This document shows, one piece after another, positions 1-9,078 of a DNA stretch of 49,291 bases; within the stretch, counting starts at the first letter, position 1; each line of letters starts with the position of its first letter. Origin of the DNA: Paenibacillus sp. J23TS9. GTDB taxonomy: Bacteria; Bacillota; Bacilli; Paenibacillales; Paenibacillaceae. The DNA is taken from the NCBI RefSeq assembly GCF_018403225.1, contig NZ_BOSG01000011.1:1-49291 (forward strand), given 5' to 3'. The notes below the pieces were generated by a model. The model was not told the origin of the DNA. It worked only from the letters and a program-made list of their open reading frames with translations, and made no database searches. Both the position numbers and the translations under genes were made by a program.

Positions 1-37
1 GCGTTCGTCCTGAGCCAGGATCAAACTCTCCAAGAAA
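1..37 (-). rRNA. 16S ribosomal RNA, 5' end only (partial)
   Basis: The reverse complement of the first 31 bases is the universal 16S 5' region, the 27F primer site followed by CAGGACGAACGC. The gene runs off the left edge, so only its first bases are present. The mature 5' end is placed near 36-37 by analogy with Bacillus 16S and is approximate. Confidence 0.95.
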
Positions 38-275
38 GTTGATAGCTCATTTTGAAACTGACGAGATATAATGAAATTTTGAATTAAGCAATGCTAATCA
101 AAATATTCATTACTGTTAATCTCATTTGTGCTCCACCATCGATTCAGACAGAAGTCTTGAACCCGATGATTTCGCGTTTCGACCTTGCAAGCAAGGTCTG
201 TATCTCACTCGTTGTTCAGTTTTCAAAGATCAAATTCTTTCGTTTTCGAAGCCGCTCAGTTAGCTCAGCAGCAAC
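38..275 (-). promoter_or_regulatory. rRNA operon leader with boxA-like site and boxB-like hairpin
   Basis: This is the transcribed leader between the rRNA promoters and the 16S gene. Read on the minus strand, it has a boxA-like CTTTGAAAACTGAACAACG (about 207-229), typical of Bacillaceae pre-16S leaders and expected to load Nus antitermination factors. Just downstream is a perfect hairpin, GACCTTGC/GCAAGGTC (181-198), in a boxB-like position. The function is inferred from the family. No protein-coding gene is seen here. Confidence 0.6.
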
Positions 276-281
276 TCTTAT

Positions 282-311
282 AATATATCATGCTGCCCAT
301 CATTTCGTCAA
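282..311 (-). promoter_or_regulatory. rRNA promoter P2 (sigma-A)
   Basis: On the minus strand there is TTGACG (306-311), an 18-base spacer, then TATATT (282-287), about 240 bases before the 16S gene. Together with the second copy at 390-419 it forms the tandem P1/P2 arrangement usual for Bacillus rRNA operons. Confidence 0.65.
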
Positions 312-389
312 GCACTTTTTTTAAAATCTTTTTTCTTACCTTGTTTATCAGTCCGGTAAGCTTGTACCTTTTTGAAAGGGGCGAGTTAT

Positions 390-419
390 AATGTACCACA
401 GTTTTAAGAGGTCCGTCAA
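390..419 (-). promoter_or_regulatory. rRNA promoter P1 (sigma-A)
   Basis: On the minus strand there is TTGACG (414-419), an 18-base spacer and TACATT (390-395). The -35 begins directly after the bofA stop codon. The -35 hexamer and spacer length match those of P2. Confidence 0.55.
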
Positions 420-686
420 CTACCCCATTAAAGAAATTTTCAAACCGTACAAAAGAGCCACTCCCGGAAGGCCTAAAACCATTACCGTCCCTACGGTGGT
501 GGGATTCAAAGGAATATATACCTCCGTCATTAACCCTGAGAAATTCACCAAATAGAGTCCCAATGCAGCAAGTACCAGGTGCGTGCCAAACACCGTCAAC
601 CAACCGAAGCCGATCTTCTTCCTTACTACAATAAACAAGATCAGCAATAAAGACACCAGCAATACTCCCATGACCGCCAGCCTCAT
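420..686 (-). CDS. bofA: Pro-sigma-K processing inhibitor BofA family protein
   Basis: An 88-residue, very hydrophobic protein: one N-terminal membrane segment (about 5-22), further hydrophobic stretches (about 28-48 and 62-85) and a conserved NPTTVGTVMVLGLPGVALL-type C-terminus. In B. subtilis, BofA sits in the outer forespore membrane with SpoIVFA and holds the SpoIVFB protease inactive, delaying sigma-K activation. A good RBS (GGAGG) precedes the ATG. Its place after yaaL and directly before a 16S operon is exactly as in B. subtilis (recR-yaaL-bofA-rrnA), which supports the call more than sequence similarity does. No terminator was seen after the gene; rRNA promoter P1 begins at its stop codon. 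Confidence 0.88.
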   Translation of the reverse strand: MRLAVMGVLLVSLLLILFIVVRKKIGFGWLTVFGTHLVLAALGLYLVNFSGLMTEVYIPLNPTTVGTVMVLGLPGVALLYGLKISLMG

Positions 687-729
687 TCTGTTTTCCTCCT
701 TTTATTAAAAGATCCGCCGCTTTGCTTGC

Positions 730-1008
730 TCACGCCTCTGCCTTGTGGCGGATCGGCAGCTGAGCCCGGTTCAGCCCTATTCGCTTAGCAGCCCTCAAAT
801 TCATCTGGTACTTAAGCTCCGCTGCCTCAAGCATATATATCGCATAGTCTATCTGCTCTTCCCCTACCGCTTCTTCAAAGACAATCCTCGCCCGTTCCCA
901 ATCGGTTTGCGCCTTTCGTACATCCATATAGACCGCCAGTTCCTCCTCCTGCTTCTCCTTAAGCTGCCACGCAGGTACTTTCGGTTCTCCCCTCCGAAAC
1001 CATGCCAT
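730..1008 (-). CDS. yaaL: YaaL family protein (DUF2508)
   Basis: A 92-residue cytosolic, charged, helical protein of unknown function. It begins MAWFRRGEPKVP and has a conserved middle (DVRKAQTDWERARIVFEEA) ending in an alanine/leucine-rich helix. B. subtilis YaaL lies between recR and bofA, as here. The reading frame is open 20 codons further up, but GAGGGGG eight bases before the ATG at 1008 makes this the likely start. A terminator at 1099-1132 separates it from recR, so it may be transcribed independently. Confidence 0.8.
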   Translation of the reverse strand: MAWFRRGEPKVPAWQLKEKQEEELAVYMDVRKAQTDWERARIVFEEAVGEEQIDYAIYMLEAAELKYQMNLRAAKRIGLNRAQLPIRHKAEA

Positions 1009-1098
1009 TGAGCATGCCCCCTCTTCCAAAAAGTGATGCCTGTATTCTTGCGCGCTCTCCATTTTCATTCATACGGTCCAGGGGACAAACTTAGAACC

Positions 1099-1132
1099 AA
1101 AAAAGGGAAGCCCCAAATGAGGCTTCCCTTTT
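1099..1132 (-). terminator. Rho-independent terminator after recR
   Basis: The stem GGGAAGCC/GGCTTCCC with an eight-base loop is followed on the minus strand by a T run. It closes the dnaX-ebfC-recR unit. Confidence 0.85.
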
Positions 1133-1165
1133 CTGTAGCAATATCATTTCCGTCTAAAAAATCAA

Positions 1166-1765
1166 TCAGTTCAATTGACGCCGGCCTTCAAGCGCCTTGG
1201 ATAATGTCACTTCATCCGCATATTCCAAATCTCCGCCTACCGGGAGTCCGTGAGCAATTCGGGTAACGATGATTTCAAACGGGCGAACAAGCCGTGAAAT
1301 ATACATCGCCGTTGCCTCGCCTTCGATGTTTGGATTCGTTGCCAGAATAAGCTCTTTAACGCGTTCATCACTGAGACGCGTCAGAAGCTCCTTCAGACGG
1401 ATGTCATCCGGGCCTATACCCTCCATAGGTGAAATTGCTCCCTGAAGGACATGATAATAGCCGCCAAACTCTTTGGTGCGTTCCATGGCCACAAGATCCT
1501 TGGGATCCTGTACCACGCATATAACGGATGGATCGCGCGTTTTATCCTGGCAAATCCGGCAAGGATCGGTGTCGGTGATATTGCAGCACACGGAACAATA
1601 GTGAAGATTGCGCTTCACGCTGACGAGTGCCTTCGCAAAATCAATTACATCGTCTTCCTTCATATTCAGCACATGAAAAGCCAGCCGGGCCGCAGTCTTC
1701 GGCCCAATGCCTGGCAGTCGTGTAAATGCGTCGATCAGCTTCGCGATCGGTTCGGGATAGTACAA
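1166..1765 (-). CDS. recR: Recombination protein RecR
   Basis: A 199-residue protein, the normal RecR length. It has an N-terminal helix-hairpin-helix ([15 protein letters not shown], about 18-32), a four-cysteine zinc finger (C57, C60, C69, C72), a Toprim domain (about 80-175) and the C-terminal [17 protein letters not shown] signature. RecR forms a DNA clamp and works with RecO and RecF to load RecA at gaps. The start is TTG with AGGAGAT upstream. It lies 25 bases after ebfC and is probably co-transcribed with dnaX and ebfC, the conserved order in Firmicutes. Confidence 0.98.
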   Translation of the reverse strand: MYYPEPIAKLIDAFTRLPGIGPKTAARLAFHVLNMKEDDVIDFAKALVSVKRNLHYCSVCCNITDTDPCRICQDKTRDPSVICVVQDPKDLVAMERTKEFGGYYHVLQGAISPMEGIGPDDIRLKELLTRLSDERVKELILATNPNIEGEATAMYISRLVRPFEIIVTRIAHGLPVGGDLEYADEVTLSKALEGRRQLN

Positions 1766-1790
1766 ACGCAGGATCTCCTTCTGCCTTAAA

Positions 1791-2102
1791 TTAGAACAAG
1801 CCCGGGATTTTCATTCCGCCTGTAAACTTGCTCATGTCTGAATTGGCAATGTCATCAGCTTTAGTCAATGCGTCGTTAACAGCGGTCATAACCAAGTCTT
1901 GCAGCATTTCCACATCTTCTGGATCAACGGCTTCCGGCTTGATTGTAATGGACAGCAATTTCTTATGCCCATTCACTTCTACTGTCACCACACCGCCACC
2001 GGAGCTACCTTCTACCTTTTTTTCAGCGAGAGCTTCTTGGGCTTTCAGCATTTGCTCCTGCATTTTTTTCACTTGCTTCATCATTTGGTTCATATTATTC
2101 AT
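1791..2102 (-). CDS. ebfC: YbaB/EbfC family nucleoid-associated protein
   Basis: A 103-residue protein with the YbaB fold: N-terminal helix [23 protein letters not shown], a central sheet containing [20 protein letters not shown], then the [20 protein letters not shown] helix. The family forms dimers that bind DNA with little sequence specificity. The gene is B. subtilis yaaK, always between dnaX and recR. It starts 47 bases after dnaX with GAGGAGA upstream and is probably in the same operon. Confidence 0.95.
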   Translation of the reverse strand: MNNMNQMMKQVKKMQEQMLKAQEALAEKKVEGSSGGGVVTVEVNGHKKLLSITIKPEAVDPEDVEMLQDLVMTAVNDALTKADDIANSDMSKFTGGMKIPGLF

Positions 2103-2149
2103 AAGTATCGTCTCCTCTTAGGCTTATTGGGGTGCACTTAACGTGCGGA

Positions 2150-3898
2150 TCAATCCTTTATGATCACGAGATCCTCTCCAAAGATTTGGAGTGCCTCATC
2201 AATCCATGGCTTTGCATTCGGGTCTTTACCTTCGTGCTCATTCTCCAGCTTCAATTCCTCTTTCTGCTGGGTACCTGCGCCTTCCAGCGCCGCAGTCCAA
2301 TCCTTTTGCATCATGGTGACCAAATGGTAAGGCTTGCCGAACTTGTCATTCAGCACGCTCTCAATAACCTGTTTATTCGCAGGCTTCTCCGTAGTTTCCC
2401 GGTGGATATTGTTTTTGAAAGCAACCAAAACCGCATCCTCCAGCACCGAAACCGGATCCCCATCCATAAACCAAGCGTGAACAGTGACTTTCTCTTCCTT
2501 GACTCCCTGAAGAACCTGTCCCCACTGCCGATGTACTTCCACAAATTCCGGGCTGCTCTTCTGAGCCAGAAACTGCTCCATATTAGATGGAATTTTGGCC
2601 GTAGATGATGCTCTTGGTGCGGGAGCACTATGTGAAGATCGGGCGGATGCCCCTGTGGAAGCCCCGGAAGGCACAGTGCCTGTCTGTATGAGCTTCTCCA
2701 GTTTCTTCTCCAGCGCGGCAACCTGCCGTTTGAGCTGATTCACTTCATCGGAGTTTACAGGTGCTGCAGCTTGATGCTGCGCCTGGGATTGATCATACTC
2801 TACAGCAGCCCCCTGCGGAATACCACAGAGCTTCAAAAGCGCTACTTCAAACAGCGTTTGCGGCTGGGAAGCATATTTCATCTCACTTTGGTAGCGATTC
2901 AAGGTGTCGATCATATAGAACAGCTGCTGCCTTGAAAAGGTTGCGGCCATCTCTTTGTATTCCTCCGGATGCAGCACCCGGTCCGTCAGCTTGTCAGCAT
3001 TCGGAATCATTTGAATCATCAGAAGATCGCGGAAATAATACAGAAGGTTTTCCATGCACTTATCCGCACTTTTACCTTCCTGCATAAAATCCTCCACCAT
3101 TTGCAGCACAAGACCTGCATCACCCTTGTGAATAGCTCCAGCTAGTCTGCCAAACTGCTCAGAGGCTATCCCCCCTGTCATGCTTAGCACCTGTTCATAG
3201 GATACATGACCGCCTGTAAAGGATGCAATCTGATCCAGAATGCTCAAGGCATCCCGCATACCGCCATCCGATAAGCGGGCTATATATTGAAGAGCCTCAT
3301 TATCAGCTTCCATTCCCTCTTCTTGGACAATTTGACGAAGTCGCTGCGTCTGTTCCTCCAGAGAAACCCTCCGGAAGTCAAAACGCTGACAGCGTGAAAT
3401 AATGGTGGCCGGCAGCTTATGAGGCTCCGTTGTTGCCAAAATAAACATGACATGCGGAGGCGGTTCCTCCAGTGTCTTTAGCAGCGCGTTAAACGCTTCT
3501 GTCGTCAGCATATGCACTTCGTCGATGATGTACACTTTTTGTCTAACTTCTGTCGGCGCATATTTAACTTTCTCACGCAAATCGCGGATTTCTTCCACAC
3601 CCCGGTTCGATGCGGCATCAATTTCCTGAACGTCCATGACCGCTCCGGTCGTTATTCTCCGGCAGGATTCACATTCATTGCAGGGCTCGGCTGCCGGACC
3701 GCGTTCACAGTTGACGGCCTTGGCCAAGACTTTGGCCGCGGTTGTCTTACCGGTTCCACGCGGACCGCTGAACAGGTATGCATGAGAAACCCGCTGTTCG
3801 CGAATGGCGTTCTGCAGTGTCTGAATAATATGCTGTTGTCCAACCATGTCCTGAAACGACTGTGGCCGCCAGGCACGGTAGAGCGCTATATGTTTCAC
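2150..3898 (-). CDS. dnaX: DNA polymerase III subunit gamma/tau
   Basis: A 582-residue clamp-loader ATPase. In order: HIALYRAWRPQSFQDMVGQ N-terminus, Walker A GPRGTGKTT, a four-cysteine zinc module (C-x8-C-x2-C-x2-C), Walker B VYIIDEVHML, SRC sensor and arginine finger (IISRCQRFDF), a clamp-loader collar, a low-complexity Ser/Ala linker and a C-terminal tau region. It tethers polymerase and helicase and loads the beta clamp. The frame is open to a GTG at 3925, but the GTG at 3898 has AAGAGGG nine bases upstream and gives the normal N-terminus. It lies just after the SRP RNA, as in Bacillus. Confidence 0.97.
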   Translation of the reverse strand: MKHIALYRAWRPQSFQDMVGQQHIIQTLQNAIREQRVSHAYLFSGPRGTGKTTAAKVLAKAVNCERGPAAEPCNECESCRRITTGAVMDVQEIDAASNRGVEEIRDLREKVKYAPTEVRQKVYIIDEVHMLTTEAFNALLKTLEEPPPHVMFILATTEPHKLPATIISRCQRFDFRRVSLEEQTQRLRQIVQEEGMEADNEALQYIARLSDGGMRDALSILDQIASFTGGHVSYEQVLSMTGGIASEQFGRLAGAIHKGDAGLVLQMVEDFMQEGKSADKCMENLLYYFRDLLMIQMIPNADKLTDRVLHPEEYKEMAATFSRQQLFYMIDTLNRYQSEMKYASQPQTLFEVALLKLCGIPQGAAVEYDQSQAQHQAAAPVNSDEVNQLKRQVAALEKKLEKLIQTGTVPSGASTGASARSSHSAPAPRASSTAKIPSNMEQFLAQKSSPEFVEVHRQWGQVLQGVKEEKVTVHAWFMDGDPVSVLEDAVLVAFKNNIHRETTEKPANKQVIESVLNDKFGKPYHLVTMMQKDWTAALEGAGTQQKEELKLENEHEGKDPNAKPWIDEALQIFGEDLVIIKD

Positions 3899-3950
3899 TT
3901 TGCTATACCCTCTTTCAACTTCCACTTGCGTGCGTGTTCATCGCTTCATC

Positions 3951-3979
3951 ATTATACTATAATCCGGCGCTATACAAAA
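3951..3979 (-). promoter_or_regulatory. Candidate sigma-A promoter of dnaX
   Basis: On the minus strand the -10 is a perfect TATAAT (3951-3956), with a weak -35 TTTTGT (3974-3979) 17 bases upstream. It lies about 50 bases before the dnaX start and after the SRP RNA terminator, so dnaX need not depend on SRP read-through. Confidence 0.5.
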
Positions 3980-4061
3980 CGTCTACACGCTATGGATGTA
4001 TTCGCTTTTTTTAGCAATCCACCCAAATAATATGGGCAGCAGGCTTCACTCTCGGTTCAAG

Positions 4062-4100
4062 AAAATAAAAAGCACCCTTGCCCCTTCGGGCAAAGATGCT
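4062..4100 (-). terminator. Rho-independent terminator after the SRP RNA
   Basis: On the minus strand a stem with core TTGCCC/GGGCAA and a GAAG loop, extended by AGCAtC/GGGTGCT pairing, is followed by a run of T. Confidence 0.8.
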
Positions 4101-4121
4101 GACATTTTATCATAAGTTATA

Positions 4122-4391
4122 CCGTGCACCCGTTATTGATAATTGCGATCCAAGCGGCACCCCTGAGTAACAACTCGGGCTAGGCCACCCTCCGGCACAA
4201 AAGCTGGCTTGCTTATGGCTGCTTCCTTCCGGACCTGACCAGATTCACAAGTGCTCATTGCGGAGGACCCAACCGTCAACATTGCACGCAGGGACCAAAC
4301 CTCACATCGACAAAACCTCTAACAGGAATTCAACCTCGCTACAGCGGATTGCGAGTTACAGGGCACCGCTACCTCCCCGTCTAGCACGGTA
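4122..4391 (-). ncRNA. Signal recognition particle RNA, large Bacillus type (scRNA)
   Basis: About 270 nt, the size of the Gram-positive SRP RNA that has an Alu-like domain. The minus strand contains the conserved helix 8 signature GGTCAGGTCCGGAAGGAAGC bound by Ffh. The 5' end (ACCGTGCTAGACGGGGAGGT) and 3' end (GGGTGCACGGT) pair to close the molecule. The RNA scaffolds Ffh for co-translational targeting to FtsY and SecYEG. B. subtilis also carries it immediately before dnaX, but with tadA upstream; here rpmE is upstream instead. The ends are placed from the promoter and the closing helix. Confidence 0.96.
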
Positions 4392-4397
4392 AGGATT

Positions 4398-4426
4398 AGT
4401 ATAGTTCATTTCGAGATAAAGTGCAA
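4398..4426 (-). promoter_or_regulatory. Sigma-A promoter of the SRP RNA
   Basis: On the minus strand: TTGCAC (4421-4426), a 17-base spacer, TATACT (4398-4403). The start point would fall at about 4391, which matches the predicted RNA 5' end. Confidence 0.8.
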
Positions 4427-4445
4427 CCCACGGCAAATGTTGCCT

Positions 4446-4483
4446 AAAAAAAATCCCCTGTTCGTGTGGCGAACAAGGGATTT
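4446..4483 (-). terminator. Rho-independent terminator after rpmE
   Basis: The minus-strand stem AATCCCTTGTTCG/CGAACAGGGGATT (one G·T pair) is followed by at least seven T. It ends the rho to rpmE transcription unit. Confidence 0.9.
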
Positions 4484-4495
4484 GTTGTATGCGTA

Positions 4496-4693
4496 TTAGA
4501 TACCGTATTTCTTTTTAAATCTATCAACACGGCCGCCGGCATCCAGGAATTTCTGTTTGCCTGTGAAGAATGGATGGCAGTTGGAGCAAATCTCAACGCG
4601 CAGGTCTTCTTTAACGGATCCTGTTTCAAACGTATTGCCGCAAGCACATGTTACGGTCGTTACGTGATATTTTGGTTGAATTTCTTGTTTCAT
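4496..4693 (-). CDS. rpmE: 50S ribosomal protein L31, zinc-binding form
   Basis: A 65-residue ribosomal protein with four zinc-ligand cysteines (C16, C18, C36, C39) in [13 protein letters not shown] and EICSNCHPF, so it is the C+ form that also stores zinc; the zinc-free paralogue is not in this window. The track-independent choice of start is the ATG at 4693, because an in-frame GTG three codons upstream overlaps the RBS AGAGGTGA. It follows a radical SAM gene and rho on the same strand; rho and rpmE are also neighbours in B. subtilis. Confidence 0.97.
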   Translation of the reverse strand: MKQEIQPKYHVTTVTCACGNTFETGSVKEDLRVEICSNCHPFFTGKQKFLDAGGRVDRFKKKYGI

Positions 4694-4803
4694 GTCTTTC
4701 ACCTCTTTTTGCCCTGAGTCTCATGCGTACACAGAGTTATAATGACACAATATATATATTATAACAGGGACAAACATAATAATCAATGAATTGTTGGAAA
4801 CTG

Positions 4804-6084
4804 CTAGTCCCGCGCCAACACAGGCTTTTTCGGTCGTCTCAAGGCCTCAGGAGGCACATGGGTATAAGAACCAATGACGACATCCGGCAGCTCTTCCTGG
4901 AAGATCTCGATCATTTGCTTCATACCCAGAATTTCACCCTTAGCTGGCGGGATCAGTTCCAGATAGCTTTCCGGATCAATATTCAAATTACGCATCTGAA
5001 TCAGCTTCAATCCTGTGCGACGGGCAAACTCCACCATTGCCTCAATTTCTTCCTCACGATCGGTTACACCCGGGAAAATGAGATAGTTAATGGATGTATA
5101 TACTCCTTGGTCGGAGGCATATTTCAATGATTTTTCCACATTGGCGAGCGTATATTTACGCGGCTTGTAATAAGCGTTGTAGTGGTCATCCAGCGCACTG
5201 ATTGTACTCACCCGCATCAAATCAAGGCCAGCATCAACGATACCACGGATAAAATCCGTTAAACCGGCGTTGGTATTGATATTAATGTACCCCATATCGG
5301 TAATGGAGCGGACTTCACGCATCGCTTCAATAATGATCTTGGCCTGCGTGGACGGTTCACCTTCACAGCCTTGTCCAAAACTGATAATGGATTCCGGCGT
5401 CTTCAGATGCTCCAGCATGATCTGAACCAGCTCTTCCACCTTTGGTTTAAAGTTCATGCGCGTCTGCGGAGCCACAAAGCCACTGTCATCCGGCTGCTCC
5501 GAAATACAGCCAAAACAGCCAGCATTACAGGAATAGGATACCGGTACAGCTCCTTCCCAGCGATTCAAGAAGGTGTTGGAGGCTGTAAGGCATTCATAGC
5601 CAAGAGCACAGTTGGACATATGTTCATACAAACGGTTATCGGGATATTTCTCAGTCAGACGCTTTACCCCAAGCTTAAGATCCTTTACATCGCAATTGAG
5701 CGGATTCCACTTTTCGGGATCATCTGAAAGACGTGCTGTTGTATAAAAACGGCCGTCCTTCCATACCACTGCGGAATATCCGAACAGTGGCAGCTTGTAT
5801 TCCTTATCTGTCTTCACATATCCAGGCAGACACAGCCGGGTAAATCCTTGAGGAAGCAGAGCCCCAACGGCCTGAGCATCACCAGGTAGTGGCTTCATCT
5901 CCCCGGTTTCAGGGTCCATGCCAATAGCCCGGGTATTCGGAAGCCCCACCAGCGTGGCTCCATCCGGTAGCGGAATCAGTTCATCCTCCAAGATTTCCAC
6001 GATCATATCACCACTGCGGGCTAGCCCGTAGAGTGAGGGATGATCGAATACATTGCCTTTCTCATCTGCATATACCAGGTACAT
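4804..6084 (-). CDS. Radical SAM protein of unknown function
   Basis: A 426-residue protein. The first 170 or so residues match no domain I recognise and include cysteines C85, C131, C159 and C165. A radical SAM core follows with the CxxxCxxC cluster motif C186-NAG-C190-FG-C193, a GCEGEP motif near 244-250 in the position of the usual GGEP SAM-binding motif, and TIM-barrel strands such as MGYININTNAGL and GVYTSINYLIFPGVTDREEE. It should bind a 4Fe-4S cluster and cleave S-adenosylmethionine; the substrate is unknown. The gene starts 26 bases after rho, with AGAGGAGA as RBS, and is probably co-transcribed with rho and rpmE. The extra cysteines could hold a second cluster. Confidence 0.85.
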   Translation of the reverse strand: MYLVYADEKGNVFDHPSLYGLARSGDMIVEILEDELIPLPDGATLVGLPNTRAIGMDPETGEMKPLPGDAQAVGALLPQGFTRLCLPGYVKTDKEYKLPLFGYSAVVWKDGRFYTTARLSDDPEKWNPLNCDVKDLKLGVKRLTEKYPDNRLYEHMSNCALGYECLTASNTFLNRWEGAVPVSYSCNAGCFGCISEQPDDSGFVAPQTRMNFKPKVEELVQIMLEHLKTPESIISFGQGCEGEPSTQAKIIIEAMREVRSITDMGYININTNAGLTDFIRGIVDAGLDLMRVSTISALDDHYNAYYKPRKYTLANVEKSLKYASDQGVYTSINYLIFPGVTDREEEIEAMVEFARRTGLKLIQMRNLNIDPESYLELIPPAKGEILGMKQMIEIFQEELPDVVIGSYTHVPPEALRRPKKPVLARD

Positions 6085-6110
6085 GATGTTCTCCTCTTTG
6101 TTCGAAAAGT

Positions 6111-7442
6111 TTAGGTCGATGGCACGGATGCTGCAGCAGGTCTTGATGTCCGGCGGTTCCCGTTGCTGCTGTGGCTGCTGGACCCCTTGCTGTTCACACT
6201 GCTGACATCAAAGGATGCCAAAAATTCCGCATTGGTTTTGCAATCACGCAGCTTCTTTAAGAAGCCTTCGACAAAATCAGCTGATTCATTCATATTTTTA
6301 CGGATCGCCCAAATGGTATCCAGTTCTTCTTTCGTTAACAGCACTTCTTCGCGGCGTGTTCCTGAGCGGCGAATATCGATGGCAGGGAAAATACGGCGTT
6401 CTGCCAGCTTACGGTCCAGATGCAATTCCATGTTGCCCGTTCCCTTAAATTCCTCGTAAATGATGTCATCCATCCGCGATCCTGTATCAATCAGTGCCGT
6501 CGCTAAAATGGTCAGGCTGCCGCCTTCCTCCACATTTCGGGCAGAACCAAAAAAGCGTTTCGGACGGTGAAAAGCAGCCGGGTCGATACCACCGCTTAGT
6601 GTACGTCCGGACGGAGGAATCACCAAGTTGTAAGCACGGGCCAGGCGGGTAATACTATCCATCAGAATGACAACATCTTTTTTATGCTCTACCAGACGAA
6701 GTGCACGCTCCAAGACAAGCTCTGCCACTTTGATATGGTTCTCCGGCAGTTCATCGAACGTCGAAGCAATCACTTCACCTTTAACGGAACGCTGCATGTC
6801 CGTCACTTCTTCAGGACGTTCATCAATAAGCAGTACAAAAAGTTCAATTTCGGGATTGTTGGTAGAGATGCTGTTGGCAATTTCTTTTAAGAGGAGCGTT
6901 TTACCTGCTTTTGGAGGTGCAACGATCAAACCGCGCTGTCCCAAACCGACGGGCGCAAGCAAATCCATAATCCGGGTAGACAAATGGTTAGGGGATGTTT
7001 CAAGCACGAGCTTCTTTTGCGGAAAGAGAGGTGTAAGTGCTGGGAAGTGAAGACGTTCCGCGGCTGTTTCCGGGCTTTCTCCGTTGACCGCATTAACCTG
7101 AAGCAAACCGAAGTATCGTTCATTCTCTTTCGGCGCCCGGCATTTCCCCGAGACTACATCTCCTGTTCTAAGATCAAACTTGCGGATCTGTGAGGCAGAG
7201 ATGTAAATATCCTCCGTGCTCGGCAGGTAGTTGATCGGTCGAAGGAAGCCATAACCTTCAGGAAGGATCTCCAGAACACCTTCCATGAACATGAGTCCGC
7301 TATGCTCTGCCTGTGCTCTCAAGATAGCAAAAATCAGCTCTTTCTTCTTCAGCTGGCCGTAATACGGGATCTGATACTTCTTCGCAAGCTTGTACAGCTC
7401 GGTCAGCTTCAATTCTTCCAAATCGGCAATTTGCAAATCCAT
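6111..7442 (-). CDS. rho: Transcription termination factor Rho
   Basis: A 443-residue RNA-dependent hexameric helicase. It has the Rho N-terminal helical domain (1-45), the cold-shock RNA-binding domain with [22 protein letters not shown] (61-82), and the RecA-like ATPase with Walker A APPKAGKT (175-182), Walker [15 protein letters not shown] and the Q/R-loop regions. The tail (about 418-443) is rich in serine and asparagine, longer than the B. subtilis tail. It terminates unprotected transcripts and suppresses antisense RNA. RBS AGGTGG. It lies upstream of the radical SAM gene and rpmE and downstream of murA, with 183 bases between; glpX, found here in B. subtilis, is absent. Confidence 0.98.
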   Translation of the reverse strand: MDLQIADLEELKLTELYKLAKKYQIPYYGQLKKKELIFAILRAQAEHSGLMFMEGVLEILPEGYGFLRPINYLPSTEDIYISASQIRKFDLRTGDVVSGKCRAPKENERYFGLLQVNAVNGESPETAAERLHFPALTPLFPQKKLVLETSPNHLSTRIMDLLAPVGLGQRGLIVAPPKAGKTLLLKEIANSISTNNPEIELFVLLIDERPEEVTDMQRSVKGEVIASTFDELPENHIKVAELVLERALRLVEHKKDVVILMDSITRLARAYNLVIPPSGRTLSGGIDPAAFHRPKRFFGSARNVEEGGSLTILATALIDTGSRMDDIIYEEFKGTGNMELHLDRKLAERRIFPAIDIRRSGTRREEVLLTKEELDTIWAIRKNMNESADFVEGFLKKLRDCKTNAEFLASFDVSSVNSKGSSSHSSNGNRRTSRPAAASVPST

Positions 7443-7625
7443 GTAATAACCACCTATTCAATTTTATAAGTCCAGTCAAACTATACGTGATGCAGCTTTC
7501 TATCAGTCTATGAAAATCCTCATTAGGATAGCATTACCCAAATTAGAAGGAGATATGCAATTCCACTATAAAATAGTTACTCCGGCGTATGCCGCAACCT
7601 GCAAAATCCCCTTCAGATATATGAT

Positions 7626-8879
7626 TTATTCTGTTTCACGCCATACGTCTGCACCCAGCAGGCGCAAATTGGTTACCAGATGGTCATAACCCCGATCGAT
7701 ATACTCAACTCCGGTGACTTCTGTGACACCATCGGCAACGGTAAGTCCCGCAATAACCAGCGCAGCTCCGGCCCGAAGATCCGTCGCCTTCACTTTGGCA
7801 GCATTTAACCGGCTGCGTTCAATGATGGCTGAACGTCCTTCCACCCGGATTTTTGCGCCCATGCGAACAAGCTCAGGTACATGCTTAAACCGGTTGCTGT
7901 ATACAAAATCGCTCAGCACGCTTACGCCTTCCGCCTGCGTCAGCAAACTGGTCATCGGCGACTGTAAATCCGTAGCAAATCCTGGATAAATCAGTGCTTT
8001 CACGTCAACATGCTCATAGTTCGGTTGACCGAGAACACGAATGCTTTCATCCAGCTCCTCGATACGAACTCCCATTTCAATCAGCTTTGCCGTGACCGCC
8101 TCAAGGTGTTTGGGAATGATGTTGTCGATCAAAACATCTCCGCGGGTTGCGGCAGCGGCAATCATATAGGTGCCCGCCTGGATCCGGTCCGGGATAATGG
8201 AGTGACGGCAGCCGTGAAGTTCAGAAACACCCTCAATGCGGATGGTTTCCGTGCCTGCACCTTTAATCACTGCCCCCATGGAATTGAGAAGAGTTGCTAC
8301 ATCTATAATCTCAGGCTCTTTAGCCGCGTTTTCAATAATTGTAGAGCCTTTGGCTTTGGAAGCCGCCAGCATAATGTTAATCGTCGCACCCACACTGGAT
8401 ACGTCTAAATAAATTTTGGCGCCCTTCAGCTCTTTTGCGTGAAGGTGAATCGCTCCATGTTCATTTGTTACAGTAGCTCCTAGTGCTTCAAAACCTTTAA
8501 TGTGCTGGTCAATCGGACGGGGTTCAAAGTTGCATCCCCCAGGAAGACCGATAACAGCTTCCTTGAAACGACCGAGCATGGCTCCCATCATATAATAAGA
8601 GGCTCTCAACTTCTTAACAGGGCCGTTAGGCATCGGTATAGACTTAATATCGGAAGGGTCGATTTTCATCTGACTATCCTTCCAGCTGACTATCGCACCC
8701 AGCTCCTCTAAAATCTCGGCATAGACCGCTACATCACTCAGAAGCGGCAGGTTGTCGAGCACGACTTCGGACTCGGCCAAAATCGCAGCAGGTATCAGGG
8801 CAATGGCGCTGTTCTTGGCTCCGCTGATTGTTACGGTGCCATGCAGTGGGCGTCCGCCACTTATCATCAATTTTTCCAT
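7626..8879 (-). CDS. murA: UDP-N-acetylglucosamine 1-carboxyvinyltransferase
   Basis: A 417-residue MurA, the first committed enzyme of peptidoglycan synthesis, transferring enolpyruvate from PEP to UDP-GlcNAc in the cytosol. Visible features are K22 in SGAKNSA, the catalytic cysteine C116 in [13 protein letters not shown] (so fosfomycin-sensitive type is expected) and the conserved [11 protein letters not shown] segment. RBS GGAGGG. By neighbourhood (fbaA, spo0F upstream; rho downstream) it corresponds to B. subtilis murAB (murZ) rather than murAA; Firmicutes usually have both copies. Confidence 0.96.
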   Translation of the reverse strand: MEKLMISGGRPLHGTVTISGAKNSAIALIPAAILAESEVVLDNLPLLSDVAVYAEILEELGAIVSWKDSQMKIDPSDIKSIPMPNGPVKKLRASYYMMGAMLGRFKEAVIGLPGGCNFEPRPIDQHIKGFEALGATVTNEHGAIHLHAKELKGAKIYLDVSSVGATINIMLAASKAKGSTIIENAAKEPEIIDVATLLNSMGAVIKGAGTETIRIEGVSELHGCRHSIIPDRIQAGTYMIAAAATRGDVLIDNIIPKHLEAVTAKLIEMGVRIEELDESIRVLGQPNYEHVDVKALIYPGFATDLQSPMTSLLTQAEGVSVLSDFVYSNRFKHVPELVRMGAKIRVEGRSAIIERSRLNAAKVKATDLRAGAALVIAGLTVADGVTEVTGVEYIDRGYDHLVTNLRLLGADVWRETE

Positions 8880-8942
8880 ACGTTTCAGGTTCCCTCCACA
8901 TACTTCGCTGCAGCAATGGTGTTAATTTTAGTGTATGAAATG

Positions 8943-8968
8943 GAAAAACACCGGCTAAGCGGTGTGCT
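8943..8968 (-). terminator. Candidate terminator between fbaA and murA
   Basis: The minus-strand stem ACACCG/CGGTGT is followed by TTTTTCC. Two more hairpins lie just upstream, around 8978-8994 and 9000-9022, between the fbaA stop and this site. Confidence 0.6.
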
Positions 8969-9078
8969 TTCCATTCCAACCTATTCGATTGGACAACCCG
9001 GCAGGGGCTGTCCGCTTTCTTATCAAACCACACTTAAGCTCTCTTGTGCGGCAAAGCACAGAAACAATGAAAAGCGTT

